Assembly (NCBI GenBank): GCA_900618795.1
Contig: UYJD01000006.1
Coordinates: 259,550-323,549 of the forward strand
Reading direction: 5' to 3'
From: Cyanodermella asteris
Taxonomy: Eukaryota; Ascomycota; Lecanoromycetes; Ostropales; Stictidaceae
Length of the DNA: 64,000 nucleotides
Shown: in pieces, positions 32,534 to 45,179 of the stretch
How the letters are laid out: each line of letters opens with the position of its first letter
How positions within the stretch are numbered: position 1 is the stretch's first letter
Position numbers and translations under genes: made by a program
The notes under the pieces: model-generated
Database searches by the model: none
Seen by the model: only the letters and a program-made list of their open reading frames with translations
Told to the model about the DNA's origin: nothing

Positions 32534-33682
32534 GCTGGCTGCTTTGCTTGCTGCTTGTCCGTAAACAGTTCTTGCCAGTGCGAGGAGGCGTAGACTCTGG
32601 CGTCCAGAAACAGCTGACAAGGCCTCAGGTATGGCCACGGTCGGATTCTAAGTCATGTTCTTCTTGTTCACCTCTTGGCTGACAGTAGTTTTTGGCCGGC
32701 AATCCTGGTAAGAGGCGACGCAAGAACGAGACATGTTTCGAATTCTGTTTTCGCACGTGGAAGCTAACGAATGTGCTGGAGGAGCCAAAGTCAAAATCCA
32801 TGACGAGCAGCGGCGTTCTCGCCCGATGACGTCGACGTCGACGTCAGCTTCTGGCAGGATCTCACCATAGAGCCTTTGATGCCTGCTCAGCCTCAGAACT
32901 ATACGCGCATCGTAATCGGAAAATTGGTAGTGAAGACATGGTTGGTGGGCTTTGTCGATGGCGTGTGAGAAGATGTACTAGATGCGCATCGACAGGAGCT
33001 TGGCATCGAGCTTGAAGGCTGAAACAGTTCCGAACTGTCGCGGACGAAACTTTGTTCATGTTCCATGGTCACCAATGTCCCGGGGCTCAGGGAAGCTGCA
33101 AAGAGCTTCCAGTCGGCTAAGCAGGCTCACGTAATATAGAGAGAAAATCAGTTCTGCCAGAACGTAGACCACGCCTCTTTTAATGGACTTTCTGCGGGCA
33201 CGTTGATTGTCTTCGAATAACGAAACTTGCACGGTTCGGATGATTAAATCTATGTTTCAGCTATCGACCAGGTACAAAAACAGAGGCGCAAGGAACGGGG
33301 TATATGTTTCTGTCCGCAATTCGTCCTCTGTCCCTCCTTGAAATGCACGGCAAGAGGCCACCCGGGAACTCAAAACTTCTTTCCTATCCTTCCACATACA
33401 TATTCCTTTTTAGGAATCAGTGCAGCTGTAAGCAATTATACCCATGTACCTGGCCTTATGTCCCAGGGCGTATCTGCGTCTACGCTCCCTTTTCTTGCAA
33501 CCTTTGCATCCCCCCCCTCTCTCCCTCCTTGCATGCGATGATGTGGGAAACGTGCTCGTCTTCTCGAGTGTCGCGACGGAGAAAATGATTTGCGAAATGG
33601 ATATCAACAGAACTCCTTGCTCAAATCAATGCGTTATTCGTGACGGTGGCGTAACATTATAGGTATTAGGTCGTACTCGTGG
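32534..33682. other. Intergenic: MFS promoter and 3' side of the Chs7-like gene
   Basis: 1.15 kb. It carries the palindrome at 32827-32846 upstream of the transporter. Short frames on both strands (for example 33304-33588) have no motif. Confidence 0.5.
32827..32846. promoter_or_regulatory. Perfect 20-bp palindrome of ATF/CREB-like half-sites
   Basis: TGACGTCGACGTCGACGTCA is identical to its reverse complement and begins and ends with TGACGTC/GACGTCA half-sites of ATF/CREB-family bZIP factors. It lies about 295 bp upstream of the transporter ATG, in promoter position. The symmetry stops exactly at both ends (flanking A and G do not pair). Binding is inferred only. Confidence 0.5.
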
Positions 33683-34663
33683 TTACGGGTACGTGCTGGC
33701 GGGGGCCGCCATTGGCCAGTCGTCTTCCGTGATGCTTGACCAGAAAGCCCAGATCATGACCACGGACAGGTAGGTAAAGAGTGTTTCGAACAAGGCGCCA
33801 TCGATCTTCCCGCTGGTGCCCAAGCAAATGTGGATGCTGACGACGTACTGGAAGACCTGACCGATTGCGAAGAGCAGCACGGCAGCAGCCAAGTACATCA
33901 TGGGCCTCCTCTCTCCCAACACACGCAGAACCAGGTAGGATTCGAGTATGACGTATATGAAAAGAAAGACGAGAGGTGCCAGCTGGTACAAGACGTAGAG
34001 CGAGATGAGCTGGTTGCCATTATACCCAGGGTCGCCGGGAGCAAGTGTGGATGAAGCCCAATAGTGCGTCCAGTTGTATCCGGTATCGAGAGCAATGTAG
34101 CCCGTACCAATGAAGAGTGCAGCGGCCGATAGAAGGGTGAGACCCATGGAAACCACAGTGCCGTCGTCAATGAACTGAAAGCCTACAAAGGCATTGAGAA
34201 GGAGAACCCAGAGGGTGGCTGTGATTGCGCCGATGTGCGCGCCGGTAAAACCCTGAATGTGTTAGCATAGTATCACATTACGTAGAGAGAACAAACTCAC
34301 AATGCGGACTCGAGAAGAGAGCGGGAAGCCGCCGACTGTGAAGATCTCGCAGATCTGGATGATAATATAGCCGAGCAAGAATAGCTGCATCTCGCGTCTC
34401 CCCACAGCAGCTCGCTTGCGATCCGACCGAAGAATCAAGTAGGCCGTGGTGCAAATGGCAATGAAGGACAAGATGATGGTGCCCAGATTGCGCAGAAAGA
34501 GGCCGTTGTTCAAGGGTATGCCTGTGAGAGGACACCGACCGAAGCCGGGCCCGTACACGCCATCCGCATTGGCCTTGTTGTAGGAGAGCTGGAACAAGTT
34601 GCAGATAGGGAGCGTGGAGTCCCTGCAGAAGTCGTCGAAACGACCGAATTGTGTTGAGCCCAT
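33683..34663 (-). CDS. CHS7: Chitin synthase export chaperone (Chs7 family)
   Basis: ER-resident multi-helix membrane protein that, in yeast, is needed for folding and ER exit of chitin synthase III. Two exons, 34663-34301 and 34252-33683, with a 48-nt intron, give 310 aa, close to the 316 aa of the yeast protein. Start MGSTQFGRFDDFCRDSTLPI matches the family opening FG-F--iCr--LP-C; the longer frame begins only at TTG. About seven hydrophobic helices are visible, including 'NLGTIILSFIAICTTAYLIL', 'IGAITATLWVLLLNAFVGFQ' and 'LYQLAPLVFLFIYVILESYL'. The C-terminus ends PMAAPASTYP. Filamentous fungi often have more than one member, so which paralogue this is cannot be said. Confidence 0.9.
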
Positions 34664-37097
34664 CTCGAGGTCGGACAACAAGTTGCGCCTCGAGCTCAGC
34701 GATCTCTTTCACAGCAGACTCGGCGACCGGAGCGTTCAGATGGTAGTCGGAGGAGGCGAGTTAGGAGGATTGGAGCGAAGTCTGCGGCTGTGATGCGAGT
34801 GGAGTGAAGCTGGTGGAGGTTGGCAGAAGTGAGCGTGGCTGCGAAACAAGGCTGATGGCAGGTAGTTCATGCGGCCCTTGGCTATGTCGGCGCACAACGA
34901 GTGACTATTAGGAGGCGTATAGACGGTAGGCAGGGTCGATGCGACGAGTTGAGCGAGGCTCGAGGCCACGAGCAGACAGACGAGGGACTTGCTGTAGGAG
35001 GTGAAGGAGTGCAACGGGCAGCGAGAGGGAAATTGGCAGTATCTAGCAAGCAGGCAGGTCGCTGGGCAGCAGTAGCGGTAGCAATTCGCAGGTTCTGCCA
35101 GCAACCAGATTGTCACTAGTAGCCGTCTTGGCCGCGGGGGCTCGAGCGTCAACCAAGCAGTCGCCAGCCACCTTGCTGCCTCACCACCTCAACCACCATC
35201 CCTGAAATCCACCTTCGCAGGCATCTTCCCTGCCCGATACGCATCGTCATGACCGATATCGATTCTCGACGCTCCATCTTCCTACACATGGGCACTCTGT
35301 TCCGACGTCCAGCATCTCTTTCGTGCTGCACGACCAACGCTGGTGGCTTGACACCTTGGCCCGCCAGTAAAATTGCTGGCCCACCAACTCTGCCTGGACT
35401 GTGCGCATTAGTGCGCTAGCAGCTTGATAAGCTTCCATTGCCAGGCACAGGTACAAAGCTAACGATGGCTCCCGCTGCCAGAGGGGACCTGCCGAACGCC
35501 TGTACTCGATCTGTCTTGATGATGACCTCTTGTTTTGAGGAGGCATTGTTCTCCACAGACACCTTCGAAGATATCGTATATTGTTGATGGACATGCGATC
35601 GCTCTCAGCATGCATTTTACCAAAGCATGCGTTTGACTGGTGGAAAGATGGACCGTCGAAGAGTTGAGCAGGGCATCCACCTTGGTGCCGTTGGGCAATT
35701 TCCGAGGCTGCCGGCACCACCAACGAGACGGCGACTTTGGCCAAACACGGCAGAGCCGCCTTGCTTCCCAGCGTCGTCCCGAAATGAGCCCACCTACATG
35801 CGACTCTTCATCGATTATGCGCCCTTCCAGCCCTTCGGCCTGTTAGTCCAGTCGGCAGTCTGCGATCGCACGGCACACGCGCAGTTCACGTTCCAAGCGC
35901 GCTGCTCCACAAGCGCCGCATCGTGCCGACCTGTTCTCCTTGCCTAGTGATCGTGCTCCCAAGAGAACCCGCCTGTCCTCTGTGGGGTAGCTAGAAACGG
36001 ATGCCTCAATACCATATCGCACTGTACATCTATTTCGCAAGCCAATCACTGCTCGAGGACCCGCAGGTTGATTTCGCATCCAATTCATGGTAATCGGTAG
36101 ATGCAGGAAACGACTCACCTTCTCGGAGGACATTTCAGGAGATTTGCCTGCAACTACCGAGAATAGCCACTTGTGAATCGTCATGCGGCACCGCGTTTCT
36201 GTCTTGAACAATAATCGATCAAGCGCTCAGCATGGACAGCGCACTTGTCTCGGCAAATTTGTATCTATTCCAGGTTAGCTGGGCCACACCTGCCACCTCG
36301 CTACTTCGCCGTCGGTAGAGGTCCCCACAATGAGATTCCATACGGTTTCCGCCATCATCAATGCTCTGTATCATTTTGGTTTTCTGACTATGCGGTTCCT
36401 CTTTATGGGGACACAGGGAGTCGTGAGCTCAGGCAACGGATCCACTCCTTGCAGGATGAGAGCAAAGCACAATCGCCGGAAGATGCTGGTCAGCTGGCCG
36501 ACGGGGCAGAGGCAGTTTCTCTGTCGCCCGAAATGGCCTCGGACCGTGGATGTGCAGGCAAAATTAAGTGTTCGTCAATCCTGTCTCATGAAGAGAGGTG
36601 TAAAACATCTGAGCTTGTGTACGGAGATTAAACGTACGCAGGAGAGGGATGAACAAGTGTACCCTCGTCGTGGCTACACCACGGACTTTATAGCAAGAAT
36701 GGGGCGTTCGTGGAAGCAATTTCAGCGAGTCCGGTACTTCTCTGATGGGACGTGAGCCCAGAAATATACATAGAGTCGTCAATTGGTATCTGTACAATGA
36801 AGCGGAGTGTCGTTCTATACCCCTGGGCTCTGCCTTCCGTACTCCGTCGCAAATGCACACCCCCTTGTCCATATTCCTGCCGTCAGACACCCTGACAGAT
36901 CAAGCAGCTCAACGCCCGCTGTCCAAAAAGTCGTCGTGCCAATTGTCTTACCGAACGCCAAACATGCTTCCGATTGTGCCTCCCGTGAACATGCCGGATG
37001 ATAGACCATTGGCCACTGAGTGAGCCTGGAAATGGCGGGATCCGAGATCGAGGAGGTTCCTGATTCATTGTGGATTTTATTTGCCCTCGCCTCCTCC
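34664..37097. other. Gene-poor interval, 2.4 kb
   Basis: Begins with the Chs7-like gene's promoter and leader. The frames at 34736-35152, 35247-35744, 35843-36211 (minus) and 36245-36755 (plus) lack ATG starts in good context, motifs or splicing partners. The last ~100 bases hold the 3' end of the carrier gene. No gene seen. Confidence 0.45.
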
Positions 37098-38073
37098 TCA
37101 CAGCATCTTGTCAAAGGCGGGGATCAGCGTCTGAGCCAGCCAGAAGCTGAAAACCAGCTTGGGGCCGGTCATGAGCAATTTCGGAGTCAGACCCTTGAAG
37201 AAGGAGGTGAAACCCTCGTTCTTTGCCATTTTGCTGATGATTTTGAAGCCACTCTCCGGGTTCTCAAAGTTCTTGTTCTGAATTCTCGTCTTGATGACGT
37301 CCAAAGGAGCCGACACAATCAGCGACGCGGACGCACCGGCAATCGATGCAACAAAGTTCTGCGTCCACGACGCCTTGTTGTAGTCGTTCAGCGCAAAAAT
37401 GTACTCCTTTGCAAACGCACTGCCTCCAAACAAGGCAAAGGAACCCGGCGCATTCCTGGCCGCCGTCCAGCCTGCACCGCGATATAGCCCCATGCCCTCG
37501 TCCGCCACGATCTTGAACACGCCTCGCCCCCTGAACGCCTCCGGATTCGTCTGCATCTTGATCTTGAGCACGTCGAGCGGCAGCAAGACAATCTCACCGA
37601 TACCGATCAGTGATCCCGCCGTCGCATTCATGATGGCTTTTCCCGTCCTCTTGCTGAAGGTGCGGTCGAAGACGTCCCCGTGGTTGGAGGCGAGGTAGTC
37701 TCGTGCAAAGGGTTGGCCTCCGTACTTGTAGATGCGCTGCAGGATCTTGTAGCCGGCGGCATAGCCCAAGCCGGGGAACAGCGAGGTCGCTTTGCCCACG
37801 AAGCCCTCGTTGGCGTGCTGTTTGAAGATGACCTTGTTCAGGGCTCCGGCACCGGAGATCTTGGTCTCGTTCGACATGAGTCTTTTGGCGACGGTGTCGA
37901 CGGGGTGAAAGACGATGAGCTCGGCGATACCCGAGCATCCTGGACGACGTTAGGATCGCATCGATCGTCTCGCGGATTCAACTTCCAAGCGTACCTGAGC
38001 CGAGTAGGCGTGCGACAGTCGACTCCTTTTTGAAGTCTTTCGCCGACGCGGTGGTGACGCCTGCGGGCGACAT
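37098..38073 (-). CDS. GGC1: Mitochondrial GTP/GDP carrier (Ggc1/Yhm1 type)
   Basis: Inner-membrane carrier that imports GTP into mitochondria in exchange for GDP; in yeast its loss disturbs mitochondrial DNA and iron homeostasis. Two exons, 38073-37995 and 37939-37098, with a 55-nt intron, give 306 aa (yeast about 300). The protein starts MSPAGVTTASAKDFKKESTV. The three carrier repeats show their Px[DE]xx[KR] signatures: HPVDTVAKR, LPLDVLKIKMQ and APLDVIKTRIQ. The distinctive 'EGFVGKATSLFPGLGYAAGY' and 'GGQPFARDYL' segments support Ggc1 rather than another carrier. The first repeat's signature lies in the 5' end of exon 2, upstream of the next in-frame ATG, so a single-exon reading would lose it. 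Confidence 0.93.
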
Positions 38074-39628
38074 TTTGGCGCTGGATGGCTTTTACCGGGA
38101 ACGCGGCGAACGACAACAGCAAACGGCGAGGTGTGGGATTGGAAGCCGCCGGTGCGTGTTGAAGCTGGAGGAGAATGGGGATGATGAAGCTGCCGAGGTC
38201 GGTGCTGCAGCGGTCGTGCAAAGGGACATGCGAGCTGATACTTTTTTTTCTGTCGAGTGAGGGTCAGTGCACGAATTTAGCTGCCGGCGTCGGCCAAGCC
38301 ATGCAGCGACACGCCAACACGCTTCACGACGACAAACGTGTTCTGCATTCTGTCTCGGACCGACTTTTCGCTCGACGCCATGTTTTAGCTCGAGTTGTCT
38401 AGACTTGGAGAATGGGTTCATTAATGCCCTCGTTGCCAACGGGACATGATCTGAAGCTGCGAGTGAATATATCAATTCTATGCCAATAGAAAAATTCTGA
38501 TAGTAATGTCAAATTTGTTGGCTATTTGCAGGTAGGCGGCACAGTCAAACATCTGTATCGAATGAGCTCCTCTAGTGGCAGGTCCTTGCTCACGGTGACA
38601 AGGTGACGATTTCACGAATGTCTACTGGTAGAGGACGCTTTGGCCAAAACCTCAAACCCAATTCGGCATCTATTGGAGGCTTGGAGCCGTGAGTCCCTGT
38701 TCGAGCCCAACCATTCTGCTACCTGCCTTGCACGCTTACCACGTATTTTTTGCAGGAGAAATGCGAAGCTATCTCATTGAGGAGACGTCGCGTATGAAGA
38801 CCCGGACGGTCATACCAGGAGCACTTTGTAGTTTACGCGTGATATGAATCAATTGAAGTCTTGTTTGCGCCACAGTTGACGCCCACCTGTCATCGGGCTC
38901 AATGAGCATTCCAACGCTTTACGAGACCAGCTTGCTGTCGGTCGTCTCAATCGTCTCGCAGGTGATATTGGCGGTCGAGGCCCACGAGAGAAAATACAAT
39001 GCTGCACATGCCCTCACGATATGTTGGCCTCGCCGTCTCTGGCCTTATCTCGTACAGATGGTCGTACGACAGGGCCGCAAGGTTCATTGCGCGAACCAGT
39101 CCGTGTCAAGAACGGCTTCGCCAACCTCGGGTCGTGGATGTTTCTGCGCTGAACAAATGCATTCGCTAGCAAAGCAATGTGCGAGACAGCGAATCACGAC
39201 AACAAATAAGTGCAGGAAATGCCGGAAGACAATTGCACTCAGTGGTGCAATCGTCGTCTGGCGGAGTGAGTGCGTGCTCGGACCCAGTCGTGACGAGGAG
39301 CACAACTCACTGCAGCCATCTTGTCGACCTGGGCATCAGTGCGCGCATCCAACAGCAAGGAGAGGCCTGTCCCTGGCGTGACCGTAGTGCATGCTATTCT
39401 GTGATGATTGTCCTATGAAAAGGTGGTGCGGCCGTGTCTTCTCCTGACGACGTCCCCAGCCTCCTCGGTCGACTCGACTCAATTGAAGATTTATCTCCCA
39501 ACCACCGCGCCGTCCGCCCAAATCAGAGCAATTTCCGCGCCCCAATCTTGCACGCCAGACAGCCGGCCATACTAATTGTCATCTCACATTCCAGCCGCCC
39601 TTCTTCTTTTCCTTTCCCTCTACTGACT
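38074..39628. other. Divergent intergenic region, carrier / coiled-coil gene
   Basis: 1.55 kb between divergent starts. A 159-codon plus-strand ATG frame (38902-39381) is Cys-rich but shows no motif and unconvincing composition. The stretch 39440-39625 is pyrimidine-rich and is probably the leader of the coiled-coil gene. Confidence 0.45.
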
Positions 39629-40843
39629 ATGTCCAGCTGGCTGCGAAGATTGTCTAGGGACCGCTCGTCCAAGCCGGATCCGGAACAAGACGACTACTCA
39701 CCCGACCACCGCGCCGCTACATACCGCCCGGCCACCTTCCACGGCCCCAGCAGTCGCAAGGTCTCAGCCTCCAAAGACTCGCAATTCGACTCTGCGCCGC
39801 CGACGAGAGCAGGGCCCGACGATACGATGCTGCGCAACAGCCTGCCCACGGCGCATTCGCAGCAGTACGACCATGCGGCGCCGGCGTACGCCCCGCGTGG
39901 CACCACCTCCGCCGACAACGTCGCCAACATGCACAGCTCCCCGCGCAACACCAACCGGGGCCTGCAAGACAGTGTCTCACCCGGTACCGGACGGACCGCC
40001 GCACAGTCCCAGCCGCTGCAGCAGGACGGCCTGAAAATGTCTCCCAGCTTCGACATGCCCGAGCCCCTGGCCATCGCCTTCCGCGAGTCGCTCAAGCCCT
40101 ACATCGACAACATCAACGCCCTGAAAGCCGACCTCGAAGCTGCCCACCAGCAGATTGCGAGCTTGACGACCGAGTCTCAGAACCTACACAATGAGCGCAA
40201 TAACCTGCACGCCTGGATCGACAAGCGCGGCTTGCGGCCCGACCTGCCCCCGACGCTGGCCTCGAGCTTCCTGCAGAGCAACTTCGCCGCGAGCACGCTG
40301 TCGACGCAGCTGGACCGCAAGATGACCATGCTGAACTACAGCCTGCACCACCTCGCAGACTCGGCGCCCGAGCCCCTCCCGGCCTCCACCGTCACGTCCA
40401 CGTTGTCGACCCTCCTGCCCCCGATCCAGCACCTGGCCAGCTTGCCGTCGGGCGGCCCGAGCTTCGCCTTCGAGACGCTGATCAAGTTGGCGGGCAACCT
40501 GAACAGCCACAGCACGGGCGAGGAGACGGAGGCGGATCGCGAGCAGATTGCACACTTTTACGACGACCTGGATCGTGCCATGGCGGGCGTCGTCGGCCGC
40601 CGGTTCCAGGCCAGGGGCGACCGGCTCGAGGATTGGGATGTGCAGAAGGACGTCAAGAGACTGGACAAGACGAGTGCGTTTCTGCGCAAGGAGATGGGCG
40701 TGGACAACTATTTCGTGCACAGCTTGGACTTGATGAGGGATGGCTTGCATGGCAACATGTTTGCCGGTGGAAAGCAGGGCGTTGGAGCTGCTGCCCCGGG
40801 CGGAGGAGCGCATGCCTCCATGTACGCCGACCAGGGAAGGTGA
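39629..40843 (+). CDS. Conserved-looking coiled-coil protein, function unknown
   Basis: Single exon, 404 aa from ATG 39629 (MSSWLRRLSRDRSSKPDPEQ); the open frame upstream begins only at GTG and is leader. The N-terminal ~140 residues are basic then Ser/Pro/Gln-rich and disordered. A coiled coil at about 148-200 follows ('NALKADLEAAHQQIASLTTE'). The C-terminal half is mostly helical, with 'KMTMLNYSLHHLADSAP' and a closing part around 'HFYDDLDRAMAGVVGRRFQ' and 'KTSAFLRKEMGVDNYF'. GC-rich third codon positions and a tidy stop support a real gene. I do not recognise the family. The opposite strand carries a 209-codon shadow frame (40184-40813) that is Arg/Ala-rich and not credible. Confidence 0.8.
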   Translation: MSSWLRRLSRDRSSKPDPEQDDYSPDHRAATYRPATFHGPSSRKVSASKDSQFDSAPPTRAGPDDTMLRNSLPTAHSQQYDHAAPAYAPRGTTSADNVANMHSSPRNTNRGLQDSVSPGTGRTAAQSQPLQQDGLKMSPSFDMPEPLAIAFRESLKPYIDNINALKADLEAAHQQIASLTTESQNLHNERNNLHAWIDKRGLRPDLPPTLASSFLQSNFAASTLSTQLDRKMTMLNYSLHHLADSAPEPLPASTVTSTLSTLLPPIQHLASLPSGGPSFAFETLIKLAGNLNSHSTGEETEADREQIAHFYDDLDRAMAGVVGRRFQARGDRLEDWDVQKDVKRLDKTSAFLRKEMGVDNYFVHSLDLMRDGLHGNMFAGGKQGVGAAAPGGGAHASMYADQGR

Positions 40844-43800
40844 AGGGGAAGGAGAGGCGCGAGTGTGCGGCTGCCACTATCGTGTGAGAGCGTTTACGAT
40901 CGGTGTTGACAAATGTGTATACGCGGGGACTCGACACCACCTACCTACATGACTGCTACGATTTCACGAAGACTTTCACGGGAACATCAGGGGATCTGAG
41001 TGTACACCCACGGCGTACGGGCTGCAGATGTGGCGAGAAACTATAACCGTACATTGCGTACTTTACTATAGACAAGGCTAATTGTTTAATGAAAGGATCG
41101 AGGCTCAGCGCCTTGGAAATGATGTCAATGAGAAGTTTTACAGAAAGTACCCGCACATGATAATGCGGGATGATACTCTAGATTCACTGAGCATTGATTT
41201 GAGGTGTCAAAATGCGCAATACGATCATCGCGGTCGATCAGTGAACATCTCGAGTCGCAGATACCGAACAGGCCGCCCGTCGAGTGTAACCCTCCAATCA
41301 CTGAATCATGCAGCACAACGCACCCGCACCGCCGACCTCGTCTGAACACAAAACGGCCACGCAGCGCAACACGTTGCCCATGCAGGCCGTATGCAGGTGA
41401 AATCACCGTGTGGTGGTATCTTTGCCCCCCACTCTGCTCGTGGAGGACATATTTGGTATACAAGCGACCCGCTTTGCGACAAGCACACCTGAACCTTCTC
41501 GGCGGCTTGAGACGACCTTCGCTGGGCCGTCGTCACTGTCCCTGAGCGGGATCGTCAAACCATTGTCAAAGGTGGGCTTTGATGCAGGTAAAATGAGGAT
41601 CGATAGCCTCATTCCGTAAATATCTTGTGCATAGATGAACTGAGCGGCTTTGTTGGCGAGGATCGCCACTGCCGCTCGAGGCGTTCAAAAAACCACATCG
41701 ATACATCGATACGTGTCTGATTGCAGTGAGATGTGGATACTTGATGCCCTAGCAGACAGACTTCGAGGACAGACGGGTAGCAGTTGGTCTCCATGCGATG
41801 CACTGGTTATGACACGCCTTCACAGCCTGGGAAAGCAGACAATGACCGAAAGCCTTGCATCGTCTAGAGAGGCAGTGCAGAGGAGAGATCATGCTCTGTC
41901 CGAAATGAGGAAACGGGACGCTTGCAAAATCCCCAGAGGTATGGCCAGCGGCCTCGCAGAGCGCGACGGCTCGTTCGCTCAAGTACCGAAAATTTTCTAC
42001 TATGACTCCGCCGTCAGGCACACGAGGCCGTAGAGCCTTTGAGGTTACCGCCGGTGACACTGAAGGAGATCCGTAACACGAAGCTTTGCATGAGCTCCCA
42101 GGACAAGCGCCCACGCTATTTGTGAGCCCCTGAAGATGGGGTAATTTGTGATCCATCTCTTGACCTCTTGGCGCCCGTATGATGATGCTGCGACTTGTCG
42201 TGAAGGAAAAGGGCCTATACTACGATCGTAAAGGATATCCTGAAAGGACCCTAGCGGGTGAGCTTCAGTAGTCGCGAAGGATCGAGCTGGCAAAGTTTAA
42301 ACTCGATTCCTTTGCAAGACTTCGAACAAAGAGTGCGTCAAGCATGCTGTCTTTGGAACGCAGGATTGCGCATGGCCTCGACAGGATGTAGCGATTCGAA
42401 GAAAGGTCAGTTGATACCTTCTCAGGATGCAAGGCTAGGGTCGTCAGCATCACTGATACAGCCGCGGAAACGACCTGAGTAGGGGCCCAGAGGCATTTTG
42501 TGCTTTCAGCATGTGACACGGACGGCACAAGTCAGACACCATGCACGGAGACGTCCTGACCGCTGGGCGGCAGGGTGACTTCACCGGAGCGATCCCGTCC
42601 TCGTTGTGGCTGTCGCCAGCTTTGATACTGGAAACGCCGTAGAAACAATGTTTGTTTGCGACAGGCGTAAGTGTGCTGGCTAACACGAGCGGTAGCTGCG
42701 GGAAGTAGGCATTCTCGAGCTGGGGCGGGAAAAACTTGCCGCTTGCATGAATTATACCTTTTGAGACCAAAGTCAGACAAGTCAGCATCGTAAACCTCGA
42801 CAGCGACAAAACGCACATTGCTCAAAACACTCATCAGACAAGCTGCAAGCGACATAGGGCCTCGAGCGCGTGCACTTGCTTCATTGTCGATACCTTTTTT
42901 CGGCCCATCCGCGAGCCGTGTAGATCAGTTTTCACCTGATCTGAGGACGATGTCCAGTGACGACCGATGGTGCGACTCGGGGAAGTAATGCAAAGTGTGA
43001 CGGATCACAGACCGTTCGAGAAAGCGCCGAAGCTCGTGCAATGACCCATTGCAGCAACACGAACGGTTTCGAGCTTTGAGTAGCTGAATCGCGACCCGTA
43101 CACTGCTCCATGATCGCCGATAGTACCACTTCATTGAGCAGCACGATCTATCCGAGGATACCACTCGGTTCCAGATGAACGCAACGAAGGTTCGATCAAC
43201 GACACGTGGAATGCTACTTTTGGCGTCGTAGGGGACGTGGAAGTAATGTTCCCTCTGACTTCGCTGGGTAGAGACGGTGGTGCAATTGATGAAGTGTCAC
43301 GAGCCGTCGGGTGAAACGAGGACAGGGGTTGCGAGCCTAATCCGAGCTCCACACAGGTACCGATGGGGATCATGACTATACCGAATCTTGGGATTGGTGA
43401 ACGGCGCGGCCGCAAGCGATATCTTCGTTTCGCTATGAGCCTTGGTCCGGAGCTGGCTCAGGAATGAGTAATTGAAGAGTTTCCGGGACACCGGCAGGCG
43501 AAGGGAGCAAAGGAGGTTAGGGGTAGTCATGCACCAGTACCAAGGCAGGCAAGACATGTATCGTACGTTGCAAGCATTGTCTGACTGAGTGAAGAATGTG
43601 GATAGTCGCAGTCTTGTTCGGAGTTGGCGAAGTAGCCCACGTCCAAACCCTCCCGAGGCGTACGCACTGATCTTCAATCGGCCCACGTACCGGAGAGCTT
43701 CATCAGAAGTCAGTTAAGTAGTATCCATTGTCAACTTTGTGATAGCGAGCTTGGCGCCACTGAAGCACGGCACGTCTGAATCGTGGTTATTGGTGAACTC

Positions 43801-45179
43801 GGCTCACCTTATGATGGCGCATAAATCGTGACGGTGTCATCGAAAGGGAGCGATCCGCGACAAGGTGAGAATTGAGGTCTGTGCCGCAATCTCAGCCACA
43901 TGGGAGCCGGAAGTTGTGGCAGGTGAGGATCTGATCGACAACAGTGGGCACTAGGTAGGAGACAGCGAAGACCAGGTCGTTTCCAACAGCAGCTTCAGAG
44001 TTGGGGCAGATCCAATGGCGTCAATCGCCCACACCAATCAGCACGCTCAAATAGTGACGACAGTGCTCGCTCGCTACAAATACAAGAACCTGAAACAAAG
44101 CAGCGGCTTGAACCCGGCGCTATTTCTGGCCCTTGCGGGCCGGCTCAGAGGCCCAATGCAGATGGAGCGCTGAGTCAGGGTGAAGGAGCCTTGTTTGAAG
44201 AACGAACCAGAAACGCAGTCTGCGTCGAATAAAGGTTCTTCTTGCGGACCAGTACCAGACCGGGTAGAATTCTGGTTCGTACTAGGCCCGACTAGCCGAG
44301 ACAGCTCGTACCAGATGAACAGACGGTCTGCTAACACAAACAAGTACTGGACTCCCAATCAAGGCGGCCTGAGACATCTCCAGGAGCACCGATCGCGCCT
44401 CTATCACACTTCGGCTCCGAATCTCAAACATACAAAGCTGGGGCGATGCGGGAGAAAAGGGCAAGGGCCAGCGGCAACAAGGCGTGCCCGGCGAGCCCCA
44501 AGAAGAGCTATTGCCGTTCGCCAGAAGTGGGCCTGGTGAACGGATACCAGACTGGCCTTGGTTGGCGGGAACAGGATTCAGGAAGCTTGTCCAGCAGATA
44601 GACGGCAGGTCTGTATAACCAGTTCGGCAAAAGCCGAAGGCACAGCATAGCGAACGACGCCGATGCGATCGAGCGGATAAGTTTTGGGACTTGACGAACA
44701 CAATAGCAGTGTCCAGGTTGCGAAAGGGAGAAACTTGTAGGAGAATGGATCGACTATATGCTCAAATCAGTATACAGTACGAAAGCGAGCCACACTGAGT
44801 GGTGGCGGATGTAAAAGAAGCGGAGGACAGTCGCATGCTAGACGTTTCCGCTGGAGTCCGATGTAGAGTAGCGTGAGTCGAAGCAGAACCAAGGGCTGGC
44901 TGGTAGGTGCGCCCACGAGGGATTCGGATAGAAGGCGAGCGTCAAACATTGAGCGGTCGTACCGACAAAAGGAAGCAGGTGTAGCTTTGGCGGGGGGGCG
45001 AGAGGGAGCGCGACGGAAGGTGGTGGAGCGAGAGGGCCTCGACTCCCTCGACGCTGCTGCTACGCGGCGTGAATGGGGATGAGGAAGATGAAACGGCATG
45101 TGAGGAAAAAGGAGAGGTTGCGACTAAGCGCTGGCGGCTGTGAGCGGCTGGCCCGTGCGCCGGGAAATGACCTCAGGCG
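40844..45179. other. Gene desert, 4.3 kb
   Basis: No frame longer than about 139 codons and none with a motif on either strand. A CCAAT box (about 44034) and scattered short inverted repeats occur at chance level. Base composition is not visibly TA-shifted, so it is not obviously RIP-degraded repeat. With the leader that follows, it separates the coiled-coil gene from the Rua1-type regulator by about 6 kb. Confidence 0.5.

Noticed and set aside
38902-39381. 159-codon Cys-rich plus-strand ATG frame
   Set aside because: No signal peptide cleavage pattern, no motif, irregular composition, and lies in a promoter interval.
40184-40813. 209-codon minus-strand frame
   Set aside because: Arg/Ala/Val-rich shadow of the coiled-coil gene.
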